NCBI GenBank assembly: GCA_024276995.1
Contig: JAJRWB010000035.1
Span: 1 to 47,879, forward strand
Source: Candidatus Eiseniibacteriota bacterium
GTDB taxonomy: Bacteria; Orphanbacterota; Orphanbacteria; Orphanbacterales; Orphanbacteraceae
Length of the DNA stretch: 47,879 bases
Reading direction: 5' to 3'
Below, in pieces: positions 42,927 to 47,879 of the stretch. Below the pieces are notes generated by a model. That model was not told the origin of the DNA. It searched no databases and saw only the letters and a list, made by a program, of their open reading frames with translations. The position numbers and the translations under genes were made by a program. Numbering within the stretch: the first letter of the stretch is position 1; every line of letters begins with the position of its first letter.

Positions 42927-44291
42927 CTAGAAATAGCCCAGTGCCTTCAGTTTCTTCATCGCATCCCGATCGGGACGAAGAGGGATGGCCTTCTTTTCCG
43001 GATGTTCGCGCAAGAATCGCTCGAGAAGGGCTTTCATTTCGGCTCGCTCATCCGGGCTCGACGACATAAGGTTGTTCTCCTCGATCGGATCGGTTTCCAG
43101 GTCGTAGAGTTCGTCGCCGAGCTTCTCCGGCTCCCTCCCGCGCCTTCTTCTTTCGTTCGCGATGAACCGCCATCGGCCCGAAGTGATTCCGCGACGCACC
43201 CTGCCGGTATTTCCCTCGAGCAACCCGAAGAGCGTTTCCGAGTAGCACGAAGGATCGCCGGTGCGCCCCCTTTCGAGCGCGCCCGCAAGGGAGACCCCTT
43301 CGAGCCGCTCCGGGGATTCGATACCTGTGAGCCCGCAGAGCGTCGGGAGAATGTCCACCGAGCGGCAGAGACCCTTCAGGCGGAGACCCTCGCTTAGAAC
43401 ACCCGGCCAGGAGGCGATGAACGGCACATGGAGCGCCCCTTCCGTGAGATATTCCTGGTGCTGATAGCGCCCTAGTTCGCCGAGACACTCTCCATGATCC
43501 GCCGTGATCACCACCAGCGTGTTCCTTCGGATTCCCTCGTTTTCGATTTCATCGAGGAGAACGCCGATCTGCTCGTCCACGAACGCCACCTCTCCCGAGT
43601 ATAGATGGGCGAATTCTCCCCGGAATCGTTCGGGAGGAGCGTAGTCGTGGTGAGGATCGAAATAGTGCACCATCAGGAAGAAAGGACGGTTGTCGCCGTC
43701 GCCGAGCCATCGGACCGCCTTTCCGGTCACCACATCGGCGGTGTTCTCGAAGTTTTCGACACTGTTTCCGAGCCAGAGAAAAGATCCGTCGTCCCACTCC
43801 TTCATCCCCGCCATCGGGCGGTGCGAGGTCATTTCATCGTCGTAGCTTTCGAAGCCCTGATCGAGACCGAATCTCGAATCGAGGGGAAAGCCGGCCAGAA
43901 TCGCGCCGGTTCGATACCCCTGTTCACGGAAGAGTTCCGCGGCGGTGATCGCGTCGGGAGAAAGGGCGAAGCGGCCGTTGGCGCGGACGCCGTGGGTGGG
44001 GGGATACGTGCCGGTCAGGATCGTGCAGAACGATGGAAGCGTCTGCGGCGCCTGGCAGATCATCCGTTCCGCGAGAACCCCCTCCGACGCGATACGGTCG
44101 ATATTCGGAGACGTCCGTTCCCCCCAGCCGTAACAGGAAAGATGGTCCGCGCGGAGAGTATCCACCACGATGAGAAGAACATTCGGCACGCCGCCGGAAC
44201 GAAAAAGAAAACGAGAAAGACCGGCGGCGATCATGAACAGGAGAACGCCGACGAAGAAGAAAAGAAGCCGTTTCCGGGTTGTTCCAGACAT
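42927..44291 (-). CDS. Membrane-anchored sulfatase-like protein (alkaline phosphatase superfamily, Thr site)
   Basis: A 454-residue protein with one N-terminal membrane segment (LLFFFVGVLLFMIAAGL) and an extracytoplasmic alkaline-phosphatase-superfamily domain. Metal sites: VLLIVVDTLRADHLSCYG (Asp44), YFDPHHDYAPP, VVITADHGECLG, ALHVPFIASWPG. The nucleophile motif is APQTLPSF with Thr84 in place of the sulfatase Cys/Ser, and Phe in place of the Arg of C-x-P-S-R. C-terminal LKALGYF resembles the KLEAIGYV and LKSLGYVK elements of the other two copies in this window. Shine-Dalgarno is weak. Divergent from the third copy at 44468. Annotated sulfatases of this type more likely act as phosphodiesterases or phosphotransferases; this is inference. 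Stop is TAG. Confidence 0.85.
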   Translation of the reverse strand: MSGTTRKRLLFFFVGVLLFMIAAGLSRFLFRSGGVPNVLLIVVDTLRADHLSCYGWGERTSPNIDRIASEGVLAERMICQAPQTLPSFCTILTGTYPPTHGVRANGRFALSPDAITAAELFREQGYRTGAILAGFPLDSRFGLDQGFESYDDEMTSHRPMAGMKEWDDGSFLWLGNSVENFENTADVVTGKAVRWLGDGDNRPFFLMVHYFDPHHDYAPPERFRGEFAHLYSGEVAFVDEQIGVLLDEIENEGIRRNTLVVITADHGECLGELGRYQHQEYLTEGALHVPFIASWPGVLSEGLRLKGLCRSVDILPTLCGLTGIESPERLEGVSLAGALERGRTGDPSCYSETLFGLLEGNTGRVRRGITSGRWRFIANERRRRGREPEKLGDELYDLETDPIEENNLMSSSPDERAEMKALLERFLREHPEKKAIPLRPDRDAMKKLKALGYF

Positions 44292-44467
44292 CGCACTATT
44301 ATTGTTTCCGTTCCCGTGTCGATCAAGCGATTTGTGTGCCGGCCCGGCTGCGGAGGGAAGCGACCCGCCTGGAAGCGATTGCCGTCGTCGTTCCGGTCGG
44401 GTAATGTTCCACCGTGGCCGGGATCATGCGCACCCGCCGAAAGAGAGGGGAACGAACGAAGTTGTCG

Positions 44468-45865
44468 ATGAATGCCCGGGAGGAGCGGGCCGGCTCGGTG
44501 AGCCGAAGGGAGTTCTTGAAGCGAAGCCTCTACGGCGGCGGAACCGTCGCATTGGCCACACTCGCCCCCTTTCCGGGATGCGGCCTTTTCGACAGCCGCC
44601 GGACGGCGACGAATTTCATTCTCATTTCCATCGATACGCTACGTGCCGATCATCTCGGCTGCTACGGCTATCCCAGGTCCGTATCCCCGGCGATCGATCG
44701 CTTCGCCGCCGGGGGCGTCCTTTTCGAGGACGTGACTTCGCCCGCGCCCTGGACGCTCCCGGCGCACACATCGATGCTCACCGGACTCTACCCGAGTCGA
44801 CACGGCGTGAAGTCCCTCACCCAGCGCCTGGACGACTCCGTACCGACGCTGGCGGAGATCCTCGCGGACCACGGTTTCCGGACGGCCGCCTTCGTCAATT
44901 GCAGCCACTTGAACCGGAAGCACGGTCTTCACCGGGGATTCGATGAATTCCGGTACATCTTCAGGAGCGCCGGCGAGATCCATCCTTCGCGGATCGGCGA
45001 CCTCGCGCTTCGATGGCTCGATGGCGCGGGGGGCGGACGATTCTTCCTTTTTCTTCACTTCTATGACGTCCACAGCGACTACCGTTCGAAAGAAACCTAC
45101 GAGAAGCAATTCGTGCGGGCGTACAGCGGAGAGGCGGATGGAACGACCGCGCAGTTTAAGCGCTTCCGCGACGGTGAGATCGTCTTCGGCGACGACGATG
45201 CCACGCATCTCGTCGACCTGTACGATGCGCAGATCCGCCAGATCGACGACATGATGAAGCGACTCTTCCGAAAGATCGATGCAACCGGGCGGTTCGACGA
45301 CACCGTCGTGATGATCACCTCCGATCACGGCGAAGAATTCCTCGAACATGGCGGCGTTCTCCACGGCAGGACCCACTATCGCGAGGTTTCGCGTGTCCCC
45401 CTGCTCATTCGCGGCCCGGGGGCGGCGGGGGGAGCCCGCATCCGCGAACCCGCCTCGCTTATCGACATCGTTCCCACCGCTCTTTCGAATCTCGAACTCC
45501 CCGCATACAACGATGCGGACGGCATTGATCTGAACGCCGGGCGGCGCCGTGGCCACGGAAGGCGAAAGGAGCGCCGCCTATTCGCCGAGGCCGATCACAA
45601 CAACGCCGTGCGGGACAGCCGCCGCCTGGTGCGCGATCGCCGTTTCACGTGCCACGTCGATCTTGTCACCGGTACGGTACGACTCTTCGATCTCGCCCGC
45701 GATCCGCGGGAGAAAAACGATATCGGCGCCGGTCATCCCGAAAAGGTGAAGTATTTCCAGAAGGAGCTGGAGGCGTTCATGGACACGAAAGGCGCCGCCG
45801 CCCCGGAGGTGGAGCTGTCGCCCGCAGAGATCGAGAGGCTGAAAAGTCTCGGCTATGTGAAATAG
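44468..45865 (+). CDS. Tat-exported sulfatase-like protein (alkaline phosphatase superfamily, Thr site)
   Basis: 465 residues from this ATG. A twin-arginine motif SRREFLKRS (RR at 13-14) with a weakly hydrophobic stretch (YGGGTVALATLAPFPGC) marks Tat export; Cys38 might be a lipid anchor, though the preceding FPG is not a good lipobox. The catalytic domain has ILISIDTLRADHLGCYGYPR (Asp56), FYDVHSDYRS, MITSDHGEEFLEHG, VSRVPLLIRGPG. The nucleophile position reads APWTLPAH with Thr96. The C-terminus ends IERLKSLGYVK. In-frame alternative starts are ATG 44426 and GTG 44414; none has a good Shine-Dalgarno, so the start is uncertain. Together with the divergent gene at 42927 it forms a pair of related enzymes by different export routes. 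Confidence 0.85.
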   Translation: MNAREERAGSVSRREFLKRSLYGGGTVALATLAPFPGCGLFDSRRTATNFILISIDTLRADHLGCYGYPRSVSPAIDRFAAGGVLFEDVTSPAPWTLPAHTSMLTGLYPSRHGVKSLTQRLDDSVPTLAEILADHGFRTAAFVNCSHLNRKHGLHRGFDEFRYIFRSAGEIHPSRIGDLALRWLDGAGGGRFFLFLHFYDVHSDYRSKETYEKQFVRAYSGEADGTTAQFKRFRDGEIVFGDDDATHLVDLYDAQIRQIDDMMKRLFRKIDATGRFDDTVVMITSDHGEEFLEHGGVLHGRTHYREVSRVPLLIRGPGAAGGARIREPASLIDIVPTALSNLELPAYNDADGIDLNAGRRRGHGRRKERRLFAEADHNNAVRDSRRLVRDRRFTCHVDLVTGTVRLFDLARDPREKNDIGAGHPEKVKYFQKELEAFMDTKGAAAPEVELSPAEIERLKSLGYVK

Positions 45866-45875
45866 GTTCGCCCAT

Positions 45876-45899
45876 AGCGCCGGTCGAATGCGCGGCGCT
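45876..45899. terminator. Possible terminator hairpin after sulfatase-like gene
   Basis: AGCGCC (45876-45881) pairs with GGCGCT (45894-45899) around a 12-nt loop, 11 bp after the stop of the plus-strand gene and before the stop of the convergent minus-strand membrane protein. No U-tract, so weak. Confidence 0.3.
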
Positions 45900-45928
45900 C
45901 CCGGGCGGGTTTCCTCTGACAAGCGATT

Positions 45929-47146
45929 TTACATCCCTCCGATCAGGGGAACGATCAGGTTCCGATCATAGTGTATCGTCACCTGGAGGCCCGAGGCGAT
46001 TTCCAGCAGGAGCGCCGCGCCGGCCGCGCCCGCCAGCAGGATGATCCATACCTTTCCCGGGGAAAAGAGTCGCCTCGGATCGAGCCGCCCGACCACCAAG
46101 GAAAAGAACCGAGAGAAGACGAGGATCGTTGCCGGCGTGATCAGGATGACGTAACGCACCACTTTCGAGTAGCCGGTGAATCCCATCACGATATGAAATA
46201 CAAGCACCGTGAGAATCCATATATGAAGCGCGATTCCCTGCCGCATCGTTTCCCGGTCGGTCCGGGCGAAGAGATAGAGGAACGCGCCGGGCAGGAGAGT
46301 CCAAACGATTCTCGGGACGAGAGTCAGATAGATCCAGGGCGATCGCACGACCGTCAGATAGCGGACATAACGGTTTGTTGCGATGAGATCTGCCGACGGC
46401 TTCCCCGCCCACCCCGGAAAGGGAGTGCCCACCCGGCTCCAGAGCCAGAGTTCCCACGGCAAATGGATCAACAGCGCCGCGGCGAAGTAGGAAAGGAGCA
46501 ACCGAATCGGCGCCTTCCATCGCCTTGAGCGGAGGCGGGGCCAGGCGAGCAGCACGAGTCCCGGCACGATCAGCACGGCGGTGATCTTGATCAGGGCGGC
46601 GTAACCGAGAAGGAGACCGGCCGCGAACGAGCGCCACGGACTGTTCCGCGACGAAGCGTGGAGAAAAAGAAACGCCGATGCCGCGCAGAACGCCAGCTGC
46701 GGTCCATCGAGCCAGTACCTCGTCGAAACATGCGCCATGATCGGAGTGAACGCGGAGAGGATTCCCGCCGTGATCAGGCCGGCTCTTGACGATCCCAGCC
46801 CCAGTTCGAATGCCAGGCCGATCATGCTCCAAAAGAAGAGCGCGAAGCAGGCCAGCTGCACCATGGGAAACCCGGTGCGACCGAAAAGGCGGAAAGAAAG
46901 CCAGAAGAGGCCCACGCCGCCGGGAGGATGGAAGAAGTAGGGACGGTCGTAGCCCGCCCGGTCGACCGCCCTCTTCTCCAGGAGCCGGCTTCCCTGGAGC
47001 GTGTAGCCGTTTCCCCTATCGAGCTGATCGACGAGAGCCATATAGATACACTCGTCCCCCTCCCTGTGCGGCCCTACGAAGACGACGGAACGCGTACCGA
47101 GGCCGATCAGGAAGAGAAGGATCACGATCTTCATCTGCACACTCAT
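45929..47146 (-). CDS. GT-C family glycosyltransferase-like (PMT/ArnT-type) membrane protein
   Basis: A 405-residue polytopic membrane protein with about nine to ten hydrophobic segments. After the first segment (KIVILLFLIGLGTRSVVFV) comes an acidic loop motif GPHREGDECIYMALVDQL (Asp31-Glu32), followed by YFFHPPGGVGLF; this is the typical layout of the dolichyl/undecaprenyl-phosphate-sugar dependent GT-C fold (PMT_2/ArnT-like). Central ARYWLDGPQL-type segment appears as STRYWLDGPQLAF. The frame is open upstream to 47500, but that part overlaps yifB and is not conserved; ATG 47146 or 47134 begins just before the first membrane segment. Sugar and target unknown. It is convergent with the Tat sulfatase-like gene. 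Confidence 0.75.
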   Translation of the reverse strand: MSVQMKIVILLFLIGLGTRSVVFVGPHREGDECIYMALVDQLDRGNGYTLQGSRLLEKRAVDRAGYDRPYFFHPPGGVGLFWLSFRLFGRTGFPMVQLACFALFFWSMIGLAFELGLGSSRAGLITAGILSAFTPIMAHVSTRYWLDGPQLAFCAASAFLFLHASSRNSPWRSFAAGLLLGYAALIKITAVLIVPGLVLLAWPRLRSRRWKAPIRLLLSYFAAALLIHLPWELWLWSRVGTPFPGWAGKPSADLIATNRYVRYLTVVRSPWIYLTLVPRIVWTLLPGAFLYLFARTDRETMRQGIALHIWILTVLVFHIVMGFTGYSKVVRYVILITPATILVFSRFFSLVVGRLDPRRLFSPGKVWIILLAGAAGAALLLEIASGLQVTIHYDRNLIVPLIGGM

Positions 47147-47441
47147 CGAGGCGGCGCCCTCATATTGAACGGTCCGGCAACGATCCGGCTTCGCCCTTAT
47201 CGCTTGAATGGCACGGAACGATCCTTGTGCGGGATTATTGCCGATCGTGGTGTTGAATCCAATGGGAAACGCCGAAGGCCTCGGCGCGAGAATCGACGAC
47301 CGCTTGCGGGATCGATGCTCTATACGGATTCGCCGGTCTGCCGGGCGGCGGATGAATACAGCCCAGGCACGCCCGACCGGTGCGAAGAGCACGAGTTGGG
47401 GGGACGCGAAGAAGCTCTTTCGTTGACCTCCGTGCCCCCCC

Positions 47442-47879
47442 TCACTCCCCCCGCCACCTCGGCCGGTCGAGGGAGCGGTACTGGATCGCCTCGGCGACAT
47501 TGGGGAGACCGATCGTTTCCGCCCCCTCGAGGTCGGCGATCGTCCGCGCCAGTCGGAGGATCCGGGTGTAGCCGCGCGCCGATAGGGCGAGTTTCTCCAT
47601 GGCCGATGCGAGAAGAGACTCTCCCTCCGAATCGAGGAGGTAGAACTCGCGCGTCTCCTTCTCCCCCATCCTCGAATTCGTGAATACGCCGCAAGCCCTT
47701 GAAAGTCGCCTCTGCTGGATCTTCCTCGCCGCGACGATCCGGCGTCTCACGGCGGCGGAGCTCTCTTGCTCCTCCCGGCCGGTCAGTTCCTCGTAGCGCA
47801 CACGGGGCATCTCGATCTGGATATCGATGCGATCGAGAAGCGGTCCCGAAAGCCGCCCGGCATAGCGCTGCACCATCGC
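47442..47879 (-). CDS. YifB/ComM family Mg chelatase-like AAA ATPase, C-terminal fragment
   Basis: 146 codons visible, with no start: the gene continues past the right edge. Recognisable C-terminal blocks: RYAGRLSGPLLDRIDIQIEM (sensor/arginine-finger region of the AAA domain), RRRIVAARKIQQRRL, and the Mg_chelatase_C helical domain with LSARGYTRILRLARTIADLE and IGLPNVAEAIQYRSLDR. ComM is a helicase that promotes branch migration during natural transformation; YifB homologues are widespread. Only the last third of the protein is seen. The next 295 bp (47147-47441) hold no gene; a short stem (CGCCGA 47270-47275 / TCGGCG 47281-47286) with a following T-rich stretch on the minus strand might terminate this transcript. 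Confidence 0.92.
   Translation of the reverse strand, partial: AMVQRYAGRLSGPLLDRIDIQIEMPRVRYEELTGREEQESSAAVRRRIVAARKIQQRRLSRACGVFTNSRMGEKETREFYLLDSEGESLLASAMEKLALSARGYTRILRLARTIADLEGAETIGLPNVAEAIQYRSLDRPRWRGE

Noticed and set aside
47147-47500. Upstream in-frame extension of the GT-C-like gene at 45929
   Set aside because: Low-complexity and overlaps the conserved C-terminus of the YifB gene; first membrane segment begins right after ATG 47146.

Overview
The window is high-GC DNA from a Gram-negative (diderm) bacterium. Secreted proteins end in a FlgD-Ig/T9SS-like sorting domain with an NPFNP motif. There are lamin-tail domain proteins, right-handed beta-helix proteins with DIGADE motifs, Tat/Sec-exported sulfatase-like proteins and a meso-DAP type MurE. 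Together these suggest an uncultured FCB-related lineage of the Candidatus Eisenbacteria kind. The lineage is an inference from domain content only; there is no rRNA gene in the window.

Left part (1-8285): a secreted lamin-tail protein running off the left edge and a small exported beta-rich protein, both on the minus strand. Then comes a plus-strand run of two zinc-dependent medium-chain dehydrogenases and a heterodimeric ABC exporter with one degenerate and one canonical ATP site. rpmB follows and is separated from the convergent dcw operon by a strong hairpin.

Middle part (8406-25541): a complete, tightly packed division and cell-wall (dcw) cluster on the minus strand, in transcription order mraZ, rsmH, ftsL, ftsI(PASTA), murE, murF, mraY, murD, ftsW, murG, murC, murB, ftsQ, ftsA, ftsZ. 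Many junctions are ATGA or GTGA overlaps. Upstream of mraZ lie three TGGGT repeats with a 10-bp period, just downstream of a promoter; this looks like the MraZ operator. ddl is absent from the cluster.

Right part (25889-47879): a lipoprotein sulfatase-like/TPR protein. A minus-strand set (crotonase, thiolase, LeuB-like dehydrogenase) is divergent from methylmalonyl-CoA mutase large subunit, methylmalonyl-CoA epimerase and a GT-C glycosyltransferase-like membrane protein. Next come a large secreted alpha/beta-hydrolase-like protein with a sorting domain and a secreted two-module beta-helix protein split by an in-frame TAG. A tandem pair of phage T4 gp19/tail-tube-like proteins follows, both carrying Sec signal peptides. 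After these are two more sulfatase-like proteins, another GT-C-like membrane protein and the C-terminus of a YifB/ComM ATPase.

The most unusual item is the exported tail-tube-like pair (41412-42646). The two proteins align without gaps over about 143 residues. No capsid, sheath, baseplate, integrase or contractile-injection gene is present in the window. A second theme is three alkaline-phosphatase-superfamily (sulfatase-like) proteins that all carry Thr where sulfatases have the formylglycine-forming Cys/Ser.
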